From Cercis canadensis (lineage: Eukaryota > Streptophyta > Magnoliopsida > Fabales > Fabaceae), in contig QAOA01004878.1 in assembly GCA_003255065.1 (NCBI GenBank), forward strand, positions 454,144 through 518,143: a DNA stretch of 64,000 bases. Reading direction: 5' to 3'. A program made the position numbers and the translations under genes. The notes beneath the pieces were generated by a model. It worked only from the letters and a program-made list of their open reading frames with translations, did not search any database and was not told the DNA's origin. This document shows positions 11,938 to 25,827 of the stretch, in pieces (position 1 is the first letter of the stretch; every line of letters begins with the position of its first letter).

Positions 11938-14900
11938 ATGGCCCAGATTGCCTTAACTGCTTCAGCTACAGTCTTGGCCTTTCACCGTATGCTCCCACTC
12001 TCTTGATCTTCATCTTCTCTTTATCCTTTCCATGCATTATCCAATGGTGTTAGGGGTACTTTCCGAATGGGGACTCCATTTGGTAGCTGAGAAATGTGAA
12101 AGAAATTCCCAGTTAAAAACAATGGAAAAATTTGAAATGCGTTTCTTTATTCATAGCAATAGTGCGGTGTGAAAATTATCTTTCTTTGGCGGTTTCAGGC
12201 GGTGCAAAACATTCGAGTAAACTATTCCCAAGTTTTTCGAGAAGCAGGGGAACTAATGCATCATCATTCACAAATTTCCCAAGGAAACCCTTGCAAGTAC
12301 GGTTTTTTGCTTCAGGAGCAACTGGGAGCAATGGAGTTGTCGCAGAGATATCTGAATATGAAAAAGCCCCGAGAACTTTCATGTGGCCTGATAAGAAGGT
12401 TGGACGGCCTTTTCTAATGTTGGATTTAATACAGATTGCATCAAAAAAATAAAACACCGTTCTTAACATTGAACTCCATTAATGCTTGTTATGTATGCCT
12501 TCTACGCAGCTATGATGATAAAACAATTTTGAAATTCATATGTGTTATAAGTAACTAGAAGTATTTGGTTACAGAGGCCTAGGGTGTGCATCTTGGGTGG
12601 CGGATTTGGAGGTTTATATACTGCTCTAAGATTAGAGTCACTTGTGTGGCCAGAGGACACAAAACCGCAGGTAAGTGCTGATTGTAAAAAACAAATTTTG
12701 TTGTGAAGTTTCATTTCATCTGGCATAGTGAAAATTTCCTTGTCTTATCGCCATTCAAATTTCATGGCTATGAACAATTCAGATTGTTTCCAACTTAAAC
12801 TCGTTACTGCAATTTTTTTCTTCTTCTTTTGTATCTCTGTAACACTTATTCAAGTTATTTGTTGAAAAGATTGTTTGGTCCTGGATAAGAAAAGTCATTT
12901 ATTCAGTGTTTTCATGAAATGCGCTCCCCACGATTCAATCCACTTTGGAATGGTCTTCACAGGATAGTATATACGATGAATGGAGCTTTTTTGCCTTCAA
13001 ATATTAAACTAGAGTGCAGTTTGTAGGTATCTCTTGCCTTTCAATCTTATTTATCACTTTTCTCCTACAATTGCTAAAGTCACATCCCTATTGTTCAATT
13101 CTACTCCTCCTTGGCTTAAAGTCCCCAAGGTCTAGTGCTTGTTTTCATTAATCTGTAGGTTCTTTGCCCAGAATGACCCCAATTATTCTCAATAACATGG
13201 TCTTTGATGCAAAAGGCATTATAGATTGAACCTCTTCTTATATGGGAGGTATTCTCAGTACATCTATAAATAAAGCAAAAGGGAAAGGAATCAAGAAAAC
13301 CTTTACCATTAGCCTATGCCTGTTTTATAATAGAAATTCTTTCATTACATCCTGCTGATCCTTGCACTTGTTATGACTCATTTATTTAGGCAATACTACT
13401 TAGCTGTCTTAAATACTCTAAAATACAACTGAAATATAGTGAAGTGATATTGTAACTAATAATGTGTAACCACATGCCTCTGGAAAGAAAAAAACACAGG
13501 AAAAGGAAGAAAAATTGAATGCTCATCTGGTCTAATTTATTCTAGTTTTTCAATGCATGTTAACTAGTAAATTTGTTAACAACTTTACTTAATGGACCTT
13601 GACAGGTTGTTCTTGTAGACCAGTCTGAACGTTTTGTTTTTAAGCCAATGTTGTATGAGCTTCTATCTGGAGGTATGCAGTATTCTAGCTAAGTAACAAT
13701 TGTAGTTCTCTTCTTTATTTGATGGTGATTCACAGAATTATAATATGGTATGCAGAAGTGGACGAATGGGAAATAGCTCCTCGTTTCTCAGATTTGCTGG
13801 CAAACACTGGTGTGCAATTTTTCCAGGATAGAGTTAAACTTTTGCATCCCTCTGACCACTGGGGAATGAACGGACCCACAGCAAGCAGTTGTGGAGGAAC
13901 CGTGCATCTTGAAAGTGGCCTTCTTATTGAATATGACTGGTACAATTTGCATAATTTTAGTTGTCCTGCTTTATGGTTTCTAGCAGCAATTTTGGTATAT
14001 ACAATACCCAAAATGATATGCTTTGCTCTGCTCCTGTACCATGTACATTGACCTAGTTACTTCAATTTGTAAAAGACCAGCAACATGCCAGTCAGGTTGC
14101 ATTTTCAGGCTATCCTAATGACTCTACCGAAATTCATGTCTTTCCTTGCTGACTAGGATATATATGCGGGATCCTGTGATGCAATATACTGAAATGCACT
14201 GTTGTAGACCAAAATAATGTGTAGAAGTAGAAAGGGAAAAAATCACCAGTTGAATGATATACATTGATCGTGGTGTTGTACATACTGGTTAATTGATTCT
14301 GTTGATTTGAACTATTTTACATTTGATGCTGGACAGCCAGGCTGGTTCTTGCATTGGGAGCTGAAGTTAAACTAGATGTTGTACCAGGAGCAACAGAGTT
14401 TGCATTGCCGTTCTCCACACTAGAGGATGCACGTGTGAGTGCATGACAGAAATTAGTGGATCCTTACTTGAATATCTTAAGGCCATTGCTTTCATTCTGT
14501 ATCTTGCAATATATATATAGTTTACTAATATTACATGCTGGTGTTCTTGTGTCACAGAAGGTTAATGATAAGTTGAGAACATTGGAGAGAAAGACCTTTG
14601 GTAAGGAATCCCAAATTAGAGTGGCAGTTGTTGGTTGTGGTTACTCTGGAGTTGAATTAGCTGCTACAGTCGCTGAGAGATTACAGGATAAAGGAATTGT
14701 GAGAGCTATTAATGTTGAAAAAATTATCTGCCCAAATGCCCCACCTGGCAATAGGGAAGCCGCACTAAAAGTAAGTTGTTTAGAGTTCAAATTATATGTT
14801 TATTGGAGTCAATTTGTACAACTCAAAAAGCCATAGGGAAATAGCTGATGATCCCCAATGTTGTTGACTATTTATCAACTTACACAACTAGGGCAGCGAG

Positions 14901-16656
14901 ATATAGATCTCTTGCAATTTCTTTTATACCATTCCATATTTATAAGATTTAATGGAGTGGAGTTAGATGTAAACTTTTGTGTCAAAACATTATTGAAGAT
15001 GTTCAATTATATCCCAACCAATTGTCTAATCACATTTAGAAATGTAATGCTCAAAGAAGAGTATAATTGTTTGAGTTGAAGACATGTAATTTCAATTATA
15101 TATTAAACAAGATGTTCCTTTTCTAGTTTTGGTAGTAATATTTGGTGGAATAGTATCTTGTTGATATTATGCAAAAGAATAAAAAGACTGATATTTTGGA
15201 TTGTTGGCCTGATTCATGTGGTTATTTATTGTATTTAGGTGGAAATTGATTACTGAAATCTCATTAAGTCAAGTCTCGAGTCTGTATTCATTTAAGTACA
15301 CTAAATATGTTTACAGAATTTTATAATAACTTGGCCTTTGTAAACATGTAACATTAACCATATTTGAATAGCAAGTAGGCTCCATGTGATGAAACTTAAA
15401 AGTGAAAACTTCCAGAACTGAACATTTTTTATACCATTAACTTAAAGGCCATTTGCTTTCTACATGGAAGCTTCTTCAGAATTCAGCTAACCCATTTTTT
15501 CAACTATGGTGGCTGTAATTCTCTTCAATTCAAGTCTCTAGTTAATGTTACGTTATCAGATGTAATATTTTCTCTATTTGAAAGGAAGCAATTATGGATG
15601 CTAGGTTCTTTCATCCAGAAAGGTAGAGCTTCTATTGGGTTACTTGGTCCGCTGTATTCGAAGGGCGAGCAACTTGGAGTCTTCAGATGGCGTAGCAGGG
15701 GTTGATGAAATTCAGAGCATTGCACTAGTACATGATTCCGAGAAGTATATATTGGAACTGCAACCAGCTGAAAGGGGGTCAGAAAGTAAAATTCTTGAAG
15801 CAGATTTGGTATTGTGGACTGTTGGATCTAAACCTCCTCTTCCTCAACTGGAATCCTCAGATGTATCACATGTGCTTCCACTTAATGCTCGGGGGCAAGC
15901 AGAAACTGATGAAACTCTTCGTGTTAAGGGTCATCCACGGATATTTGCACTTGGTGACTCTTCTGCTTTAAGGGATTCAAATGGAAGGCTTCTTCCAGCC
16001 ACGGCACAGGTGTCACTTTTAGTTCATATTCTTCTATGATGATATTATGGCATATATATAAAATTTTGCTGGCATGTCATCTTGTTTGATAACTTGTTTT
16101 CCCCTACCATGCAGGTTGCATTTCAGCAAGCGGACTTTACTGGTTGGAATCTGTGGGCTGCTATCAATGGCCGTCCACTTTTGCCATTTAGGTATTGTTA
16201 CATTAACAAGCTTGTTCGCTGTTATTACAAATAAAATTGTTTAATTTTTCTGGAGTTGATACACTTCTAACTTGACATAACCCTTCCTAATTGGCTGCCA
16301 GGTTTCAAAATTTAGGTGAAATGATGACCCTGGGAAGAAATGATGCTGCAGTTTCTCCAAGTTTTATTGAGGGGCTTACCTTAGAAGGTCCAACCGGTCA
16401 TACTGGTAAGTTTTACTCATCCTGTATCCTTTCTGAATTCTGATGGTCTTTTCTACTTTTCTTTGTTCTTTTTTTCTTTCTTATGATATAAAAATATGAG
16501 ACTTCAATTTTTGCAGCAAGGAAGATAGCATATTTGATCAGGTTACCGACAGATGAACATAAGCTTAAAGTGGGGATCAGTTGGCTTACAAAATCAGCTG
16601 TTGATTCAGTGGCATCACTACAGAATACCCTAGCCAAGCTTATCGCAGGCCCGTAG
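11938..16656 (+). CDS. NDC1: Alternative NAD(P)H-ubiquinone oxidoreductase C1 (type II NDH), chloroplast/mitochondrion
   Basis: A single-subunit FAD enzyme that passes electrons from NAD(P)H to quinones. The Arabidopsis enzyme (At5g08740) is found in plastoglobules, reduces plastoquinone, is needed for phylloquinone and plastochromanol metabolism, and is also sent to mitochondria. Eleven exons: 11938-11986, 12199-12398, 12575-12670, 13606-13672, 13756-13939, 14341-14434, 14558-14770, 15605-16009, 16115-16191, 16302-16405, 16517-16656; 542 residues. The first 75 or so residues are Ser/Ala/Arg-rich, as in a plastid transit peptide. The FAD Rossmann motif CILGGGFGGLYTA starts near residue 87, the NAD(P)H motif VAVVGCGYSGVELAA near 251, and the C-terminal FAD-contact segment reads RIFALGDSSALRDS. 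Between NLE and LELQPAERG there is a longer acidic loop than in Arabidopsis. The ATG at 11938 was chosen because it gives a targeting-like leader and joins in frame. Confidence 0.95.
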
Positions 16657-19600
16657 CTTATTCTCATTGATTTTTACAGCATGGTTGAGCTAGGTTGTGT
16701 ACAGTATTTATCAGCCACCTTGATTCTTGTAACACATTTTCTGCATGTAAGAAGTGCATTGCAGATTTAACTATATTTTAGGAAAACAATATCTATAACA
16801 ATTTTATTTTTTTTGGTTTAGGGTGGGGTGTTGACATGGCTGAAAATTAGTTTTCTTCCTGGCCTTTGAAATGGGATAATGTTCGAGTGTCCATGAAATA
16901 GTTAAAAAAAATGCATTAAATTAAAAATTATTTTAGCTGGGACAATGAAAAATAGTGTAGGAATAAAATATCTAGCTTTGGATGCCATGTTAAATATCAC
17001 TGTCAAAAAAAAAAAAAAAGATAGTTATTACTTATTATCATAAACTCGGTTCTTTTGAGGATTTCTCGTCTTTGAGCATGCGAATAATAAATATTTCCAT
17101 TTGGGTAAAATGAGATAGATAAGTTTATTAGGATTTGTAGTGAAATGGAAGGCGAGTAGCAAAAAAAGGTGATGAAATGGATGGCGTGTACGGGCGTCGT
17201 TCTTAATAATCATCCTCACCCTAACCAACTTAGGGTGCCGTATGGGATGGGAGTACGGAGAGAAAAAATTTATCGGCGAAAATATATACAAACAAAAAAA
17301 AATTAGAAATAACTTGAGCTTCTTTAAATAATTTTTGTATATTAATTTTAGAAAATTTTCTTTTATGTTAAAAAAAAATTGTATGTGTGAAACTTTTTAT
17401 TGATAAATTTTTTCTTTTATTATCTCATATTACATGTAGTCTATAGAAAAATAATAACAATTGTTTTTCATTCAAAGAAAGAAAGATAATTACCACTAAT
17501 GATTTATAAGTCTAATAACACCTTTTTAGTAAGAGGAATCAAAGAGTTGATGTCAAAAAAATTATTCTCATAATATACTCTCCTCCTTTGTTTTCGTGTG
17601 TTATGCTCTCTCTTGTTAGAAAAAAAAATTATATCACTTTGAACCAAGGCAAACCTTCCTCTCAATTTCAACGTCTTTCGGTTTGATGTGAAATAATTTA
17701 ATTAGATTTGCTTGATTCTTTAGAGTAGGACCATTATTTCCATTTTTGTTTAAGACCATTATTTCGTGTCACTACAGAAATAAATGTTTCAAGTCCATTT
17801 CTAGTGCGAATGCTATTGGAGCTGATCCTCACTTCAAACTTGATTAATTGCACTTGGCCCTTTCGTGTGACTTATGCTTTTTATTAGCATAAATACAAAA
17901 TTTATTATACAGTATATATTAAAAAGAATTAAGGGTTTGGTAAATTCTACGTAATTTTTTTTAAAAAAAAATTGTTAATTCCTTCTAAATATTTTTTTTT
18001 AATAATTTGGTTATAACTTTAACTTTCAACACAAATCTTGTAAGCCTTAAAAAACAATCTCATTACTATTCAATCACAACTTTTAAAATATGTTTTCAGA
18101 AACATTTTCAAAAATGTATTTACAACTACTCATGTTCTTTTTTTTTTTCCACAAAATTAAAATATGCAAAATACCATTGAAATATATATTTTTTGTAAAT
18201 TTTGTAATTAAATTTTAAAAACAATTTTTGAAATGTTTCCGCAATACCAGACTTATTTCAACTCTTAGCCGTTATTGTATATCTTTCCCTTTCAATTTTC
18301 CTAGTAATTTCCTTCACGCTTCCCTTATCTTCTTTGTATTTTCTTTTATTGATGTTACGTTGTAGAGTTGGTTGCACGTTACATCAGATTGGGACATTCT
18401 ATCTCTTAGCTTGCACCTTGCATGCTTAACAAGGCCTTTTGAGTCACAATATAAACATCTTTTGGATCTCTTTCCCATCAGTTAGGTGATTGATTACATT
18501 ACCATTCAGAATCTTTCTAGTAATTAAATTATATATCATAAAGAGAAAAGAAGTGAAGGGAGACATCAACTTTTTGTCTAGCAAGCAGCACCAGAAACAT
18601 TTATGTCCAACACCACCCCTTCCCTCCAAAACAGGGAGAAAACCAGGAACGTGAGGATCCACACCCTTTCTCATATTGCTTTCTAATTAATCCTTCACGT
18701 ACTACTGGACCACCAGAGGAACCCTATTTTACCTCTAGGTTATTAATCTCCATCAACAAACGACCTTCTTTTAGATATTTAGAGAAACCCATCAACTGCG
18801 TCATATCATAATATCTCTACCCCAAACTAGTACTAAATTAGATTTTTTGGACGTGGTATCAACTATAGTGGATGTGACACTACATAAAAAAAAAAAAATT
18901 GAACCATATTAAAAAGAAATATGTGAATCTATTTATACTCATATATTGTCTATATATGCAAATGTAAAACATATGTAAAAAAAATGAGAGTATCACTACT
19001 TTTTGAAACTAAGATTAAACTTCATTCAATTGATGCAATCAATTCCATTATTGATTCGGGTAATATATTGTGTGTGTCAATTGATTCAACCTGATTGGTT
19101 TGGTGTACCCACCGCAGAAAAAAGGGCACTTTTACCTTGATTTGGTATAAATTTTATCCGCAAACTAGAAGGCTTACATGGTTGAATCTAGGGAGAAAAA
19201 CGCCAAAATGTGGTTAGAGTAGGAATGTACCAGGAAAAACAAAAAGGGAAAATATATTAATTATATGGTTATCTTGTATATTAAATTTTATAAGTTGAAT
19301 ATACTATATATATTTTACTAACATTTTTTTATAAACAAACAATACTAAGTTTTAAATTTTATGTTTGAATTTAGAATCGCAATCGAAATATAAAAAAATA
19401 AAATTTATTAATAAACAACGGCAGCAAACAAATATATGTTATATTTAGCTTCAATTTCTTGCTTATTAATCTTAAGATCAAGAGAAAAGTAGCTCCACTT
19501 CATGAAGACTTTGAAGGTCAATTTCCCCTTAAAATTAACTTACCTGCAGTTTATGGTAGGATAGCCATTAATTGACCGACGTTTTTTGTCATTTTTGGTG

Positions 19601-20512
19601 ATATAGGGAGGGAGGGCGGTTTTTTGGCTCTACTTGTGCTTTGGAATATTAACAATGTATATATACACATAGAATGACATATACGAAGATAGATTTTATT
19701 TTACCTTGTCCTCTTAGTAACCGCTCAAGCATGAAGCAAAATTTAGCTCACATCACAACTCACATGCATGTTTGTTTCAGTTTCCCAGTTGACTCAGCTC
19801 TCTGTATAAGTTAAAGTTACTATTATTGTACCGAACCATGTTCTATTTCTGTTGTTGACACAAGAAGAAAATCTAACCTAATCGTCAAACTAGTAATTCT
19901 TTTGTGTCACAGCCGCAGAGTCTTCATTGGACCACAATTACAACTGCAAGTTGATGACAGTAACTCGACAATAAGGATTTGCAAAAAGAGAAGATGATGA
20001 AGAATTGAGGATAGTGATATATTATGTTGCTTATTCTGAGTAGAAAAACAATTAGAATAATATTATTATTATATTAAATGGTGTGGCAGTGGGAATGTTG
20101 TAGGAGCAGTGGTATAAGTACCTTAATGAGAAGAAGGTGAGACATTGTTAACGTGAGACACTCCGCCAAGAATTGAAAAACGGTTAACAAGTGAGACCCT
20201 ACACAGAGGACTAGGAATACCCGGGAAATATAATGTTATTGTGAAGCTGTTTGGTTCACTCGAACTAATTCCAGTCTGTTGTTGAAAACGACTTGTTTTA
20301 TAGTTGGTCATACCAGACCCTGCCAAGCAACGTTAAAATTTAAGTAATATGCCTATAATTAAGTAGATGATATACACCTATTCTTTTTCTCTTGCAATCT
20401 CCGCCTACTCTTCCTCTACTCTCTCCCTTCTCCCATTATTTGTAATCATTTCTATTGAAAACATCTGCTTCTCTATTCTTCTCTGTCATACATTTACAGA
20501 GCAATTAGGCAA
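16657..20512. other. AT-rich intergenic region and FAAH promoter
   Basis: A gap of 3.9 kb. The first 150 bp or so are probably NDC1 3' UTR. The middle is strongly AT-rich with many A or T runs and no supported exon, RNA gene or paired terminal repeat. The last few hundred bases, including the C/T-rich leader at about 20375-20510, should be the FAAH promoter and 5' UTR. A 67-codon minus-strand frame at 20123-20326 lacks an ATG start and was not accepted. Confidence 0.5.
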
Positions 20513-23500
20513 ATGGGTTTGTTCCGAAGTAAAGGTGTGGTATACAAGCCAGTGAGAGATGTTGATTTAGGCCCTCACAGTGGTGAATTCTATCTTCAAG
20601 CCAATGTCAAAGGTTTTCACACTTCATTGCTTTCTTCTAGTTTCTTCTTTCGATCTTTAATTCTGCATGATGTCGACTTTTTCCATTTTATTGGTTTGAA
20701 ATTTTGACTGAAAGCAAATTTATGATGTTCTACAAGGATTCTCTGAATATGCTTCGTGTTATGTTAGTTCATAATGAAAGATTCTGCACTCTTGAGAAGA
20801 TGATGAGATGCTTTTGATGTCATTGGTTTCTCAAGTTTAGAATTTAACGTTGATATCAGAATCTTTATGTAGTAAGTCAACCAAAAAATGCTAATGATCA
20901 TCTTTTCACTCACAGCTCCTCGCATGGCTGGAATTTTGGTCAAAATTTTCAATTGGTTTTTGGAGTTACCAATATTTGGAAGCCTTTTATTGTATGTATT
21001 GAAGGGAAACAATCTTATTCACAAGGTATGCTCTTCCGCCATGTGCGCTAATATTCATCATGAACTTTTAATTAAAATCATAATATAATTTTTCTTTTCC
21101 AAAATCTTAGCAGATGTTTTAATTTCTGCAGCTTGTAACGCGTGCGGAGTTGGAAGAGTCACCTCTCTACGTTCCCTTACATCATTCTGGAGGTTTGTTA
21201 TCTCCCACAAGTTTTTCTTTTCCAGTAGAGGTGTAAGATGTAATATTACAAATCAAATTTCATAAAGTTTTGATCTGTGTGCGCTTTTGTATCATTGATA
21301 AATTCAGTTTATTTTTGCAGACCTTAAAGAAAAAGAAGTCAGATGTCTAGATTCTGCGTTGTCTCCTCCAGAAAAAGTTAAGCTTGCAATAGATTGCTTG
21401 CCTATATTTTCAGAAAAAATCTATGATGAAATAAAGCCTTCATTCTGTCGCTGGACAATAATGGATTACTGCAGAGCCTACCGCTCAGGGGACTTAACGC
21501 CCCGCATGGTATTTTTCTTTTTTGGGTCAAATTGGCTATCCTTCTCAGTTTCACATGTTCTTGTCTTGTCATTAGTGTGTGCATAGACATTGAATAATCC
21601 ACTTTTTTGAGGTCTTTCAATCTAGCTGTTCTCATTTACATTGCCTTATTTTTGGCTCTATTTTCATTTGCATAGGTAGCAGAACGGTTTCTAGCTGCAG
21701 TAAGTGAATCTTCTAAACCTACACTCAACATGGCATTCTTTATTGACTATAATGCTGACGATATACTAAGACAAGCAAATGAATCAACTCTGCGGCATCA
21801 GAGAGGTACTTCCTTTTAACTCAAGCATCAATTTAAAGTAAAAGATTTCACCGTGAAACTCGTTGATCTTTAAACTCAAAGTGTCATGATGATTCATAAA
21901 TCTGCATATTTTTTTCCATCCAGAAGTAAGATCTGCGAAACTAACCAATGTACTCCAATTTCTGACTTATATGTGGTCATTTTTGGAGTTGCTTGTTTTT
22001 ACTCCTTGAGCCTTTTTCCTCATTTATTTTAAAATTTATTCAACCCTCTTTAGATACTCATTTGATACGCACTGTTTGCAGGGGAACCTATCTCTGTATT
22101 AGACGGAGTTCCTATTGCTATCAAGGATGAAATAGATTGTTTGCCATATCCAACCACAGGTAATATAATGTCTCATTTTCTCAATTGAACTATCCATGTA
22201 TTATAAATGTTCAAGTTATTCATGTCACTGTTTGCTCCAACAAATCATTTGTAAATGTTCTCTTCAAGGTGGTACAAAATGGCTGCACAAACAAAGACCT
22301 TGTACAGATGATGCTTGCTGCGTTAAGCGTCTAAAATTATGTGGTGCCATACTGGTTGGAAAAACCAATATGCATGAACTTGGGTCTGGAACTAGTGGGA
22401 TTAATCCACATTACGGGTAAGAGAGCCATGTATTATACTTTCCCATCATAATCATATTTTTTTGCCTATTATGAACTATATATTAACAAATTTTCACTGT
22501 AATTTGTCCATAACATTTGCATGTATGTTTGACTATTTTTGTAGGGCTACAAGGAATCCATATAATAGGACCAAGATTACAGGAGGTTCTTCTAGTGGAT
22601 CTGCTGCTGTGGTGTCTGCAGGACTGTGCCCTGTTGCCCTTGGGGTTGATGGGGGAGGTATTTGAATTATTTTTTACACATGAAAGACCACCAAAACGAA
22701 TTCACTAGTATTGCTTGATTGCATTTGTCATATATCTGTTTCAGCCTAAGTGATATCAACTTGCTACATGATCAATCTATCTTTGCACTTATTTGAGCTT
22801 TCAATATACAATCTGATATTAGATACAAGTTGGTGACTTATTTTATGTGTAATACCTGTTCAGGATCTGTGCGAATGCCTGCAGCTCTTTGTGGTGTCAT
22901 TGGTTTTAAACCAAGTTTTGGGCGTGTACCACATTCTGGGTGGGTATTCATTTTTTGCTTTGTGATGTTTATATACCTCAAGGATCATAATGACTTAGAG
23001 CAATGATCTTGTGCTTCATTCAGTGTTCTTCCTCTGAACTGGACAGTTGGGATGGTCGGAATACTAGCAGGCACTGCTGAGGATGCATTGATTGTGTTAG
23101 TAGTCTTTTATATGATATGCTTTCTCCAAGCAAGTTTTTAAGATTGATTCTATAGCTTCTGCTGTTGTATTGTTTCAGTTACGCAGCTATAAGTGGTGAA
23201 ATTCCATCACATCAACCCTCTGGCATATTGGTGAGGACTTGCTTTTCAAAATTTCTAATAATTCTGATTAATTTTACAGTTTCCAGTTCAAAAGATTATC
23301 AGAATTAACCTCTTTCTTCTTTTAACTTTTTAAATTGGTTGTAATATCTTAGCCCAAGATACATCTTCCACTGCTGAGCTTGACAAAGTCCATATCTGAC
23401 ATTAAGTTGGCAAAATATGGCAAGGTTAGAAACCTGTTTCCCAGCTTTCAATATATTAATTATTCATAATATTATTGAAGCAGATTGCACTAACATATTC

Positions 23501-24943
23501 TATCTTCTTTAACCACTAATTCGATCTATTAGTGGTTTAACGATTGCAGCGATGATATCAAAATATGCTGCTCTAAAGCCTTAAACAAGCTTGAGGATCA
23601 TTATGGTTGGAAGGTACTGAGAAATTAGCGTAGAAAATATGCTTTTAAATTGTGACGACTACCCATCCTTTGACAAATTCACACTAAATATAGCTTGGTG
23701 GTGAATTTGGAAGATGCTATGTATTGCACTAGTTGAGAATTAGCGTAGCAATTACTTGCTAACCTGCCAACTCTCTTTTTCAATATACAAGACTATAGAT
23801 GTCACTATACCAGAGATAGAAGAGATGCGCCTGGCACATTATGCGACAATTGGATCTGAGTGTTCTGCTTCGCTTGATGCTTTTCGAGAAAAGTATGCTA
23901 TCTTCAAACCCCATCATTTCGTCCTTATTACCCTCTAGCTTAAGAGATATGATTGCTGACACTACAAAATTACTACCAAAGAAATTTTGCAGAATTAGGA
24001 TGGGATACAAGGGTAGCACTTAACATTTATGGTGCTTTCAGCAGCAAGGAGTACATAAAAGCTCAGAAGATTAGGTAAGCTGTGGCCTGGTTTTCTTGAT
24101 TTAAGTGATAAAAAAATTTTGGCTGAGAAGTAGTACATAAAAATTACCTTCTAATGATGTGAAGCTCATTAAAATATGATGAGCAGGAATCGTCAGTTGC
24201 AGTTTCACATGAAGATATTTGCTGATGCAGATATCATTGTCTCACCAACTACAGGGTTTGTCCTGCATTTTTATACTCAATTTTCTGCCTTTAATTTAAT
24301 TGCTAGCAATTTGCTTATGTGTAACATATTTCTGATACTTACAATAGCGTGACTGCATATCCAATTCAAGATGATGCCTTGAAAACTGGTGAACTTGACT
24401 ATGTCAATGGAGGTATAGATAAGATTCAAAAGTTCATTGAGCAATGACATTATTTTGTGCTTTACTAAATTTTCTCTATGAAAGTCTCATATGTTTGCCA
24501 CCATTTCAGCTGCACTTGTTCGATATTCTATAGCAGGAAACTTTCTGGGACTTCCTGCTGTGACTGTTCCCGTAAGATTATAGTTATTCCAAAATATATT
24601 TTTCCTCATATTTTATAAGACATTGGATGAGATGCTATCTATCTGTATTGTCCTTCACAGGTTGGATATGATAAAATGGGTTTACCAATTGGTCTTCAGT
24701 TTATTGGAAGCCCTTGGTCTGAAGCAACACTCATTCACTTAGCCTTTGCAACGCAGGTACAATCCATTGCTTTTTGGTGTAGCAACTTCTTCGCTACTTG
24801 TGTTTTCCCATTTTATTTTTGTTAGCAAAAGTAAGTTGCTATAATTTTTCTTCTTGGGGTACTGCTTGTTATCTCAGGCCATCTGCGAATCAGAGTACAG
24901 AAAACCAGAGGTTTTCTATGATCTACTAAGGAAGATTAATTAG
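20513..24943 (+). CDS. FAAH: Fatty acid amide hydrolase (amidase signature family)
   Basis: Hydrolyses N-acylethanolamines to ethanolamine and free fatty acid; the Arabidopsis enzyme (At5g64440) is a membrane-linked protein that affects growth, ABA response and immunity. Twenty exons: 20513-20612, 20916-21025, 21132-21192, 21321-21508, 21676-21805, 22082-22159, 22269-22416, 22545-22657, 22864-22939, 23024-23095, 23179-23230, 23353-23424, 23533-23613, 23792-23892, 23982-24074, 24187-24255, 24348-24412, 24510-24571, 24661-24756, 24878-24943. They give 610 residues; the Arabidopsis protein has 607. The amidase triad is complete: Lys211 in GVPIAIKDE, Ser287 in GGSSSGSA, Ser311 in DGGGSVRMPA, with the same spacing as Lys205-Ser281-Ser305 in Arabidopsis. 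A hydrophobic stretch near residues 45-60 may touch membranes. The acceptor at 23982 was preferred over a nearer AG because only it keeps the frame. Confidence 0.96.
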
Positions 24944-25215
24944 ACTAAGGCATATCGGAAGGAAGCATTCTAACAATAGCAAGTGCACTTGTCTCTAGAG
25001 ATTTTTTTTTTTTTTTGAAGTTTCTTCTGTTATTATTATGACACAACTTGATGGTGTTGATGTGGGAGCTTAAGTTTGCCATGGCAATCAAAATCATTAG
25101 CTTCGAAAAGTGCATTAGGCTCTGAAATTAGCTGAATAACATGCAATTATGGAAGGTCTAACCAAAAAGTATGACTTCATAGCTGTTTAGAATCAAAATA
25201 AAAAAATTCAAAAAG
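24944..25215. other. FAAH 3' UTR and spacer
   Basis: Sequence following the FAAH stop codon, probably 3' UTR, with a T run near 25005. It leads directly to the tRNA-Gln gene. Nothing else is seen. Confidence 0.5.
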
Positions 25216-25287
25216 AGGTCCTACCGGGAGTCGAACCCAGGTCGCTGGATTCAAAGTCCAGAGTGCTAACCACTACACCATAGAACC
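25216..25287 (-). tRNA. tRNA-Gln (anticodon UUG)
   Basis: Read on the minus strand, a 72-nt cloverleaf starts GGTTCTATGGTGTAGTGG. The acceptor stem GGTTCTA pairs with TAGGACC (one G-U pair) and is followed by discriminator T. The anticodon arm CTGGA-CTTTGAA-TCCAG carries TTG, and the T arm has GGTTCGACTCC. The D-arm (A box) and T-arm (B box) promoter elements are both present. There is no intron. It lies between the FAAH and FPP 3' ends. Confidence 0.95.
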
Positions 25288-25742
25288 GAACGTGAATTTA
25301 TGTTCACTATACAAATATAAAGTAGTGAAAATTCCGTTAAAGGCACCCTTTTGGTTTTGTTGGACGTTCTACCACAATGTATGCTCTTTCATTTGGAAAA
25401 TATTTTGTCCAAAAGGGGGAGACAATTATAATTCTAAGAACAACTTTATATTTCAAAATAATATGAATGGAATTGTTAGGGGGAGAGTGTATAACCCATC
25501 TCCACATCATGGCCCAAAAAAACAATATATCCACACCACGGTCGAAATTTGAAAGTTCAACTCAATAAAGAGGAAAAAATGAACGGGGATCAACATTTTC
25601 GTACATATTGTTTTGCCCATAAGATAGCACAATGACGAAAGAGGTGCGACCAGAAAACCCAGATCGGTAAAGCTGTTCGGCAGAAGGGCTCCACTGAACT
25701 ACATAAATCTTATAATAAATCATGTCATCTAATTAACAACAT
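25288..25742. other. Spacer between two tRNA genes
   Basis: About 450 bp of AT-rich sequence containing short chance frames on both strands. No supported gene or repeat. Confidence 0.5.
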
Positions 25743-25827
25743 GGGGTGGTGGCGCAGTTGGCTAGCGCGTAGGTCTCATAGCTTAAGAGTTATCCTGAGG
25801 TCGAGAGTTCGAGCCTCTCTCACCCCA
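25743..25827 (+). tRNA. Elongator tRNA-Met (anticodon CAU) with an 11-nt intron
   Basis: The gene starts GGGGTGGTGGCGCAGTTGG and ends with a matching acceptor strand (TCACCCC) plus discriminator A. The T arm contains AGTTCGAGCC. The anticodon CAT is followed by A37, then an 11-nt insert (gcttaagagtt), then ATCC of the anticodon stem. This is the position where plant nuclear elongator tRNA-Met genes carry their intron. Total length with intron is 85 nt. It is flanked downstream by a T-rich run suited to RNA polymerase III termination. Confidence 0.95.

Noticed and set aside
20123-20326. 67-codon minus-strand frame with a peptide-like Ser/Pro-rich C-terminus
   Set aside because: It has no ATG start, lies in the FAAH promoter region, and matches no family I know.
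23993-24074. Alternative acceptor (gcag) for FAAH exon 15
   Set aside because: It breaks the reading frame; the acceptor at 23982 restores [11 protein letters not shown] and the family length.
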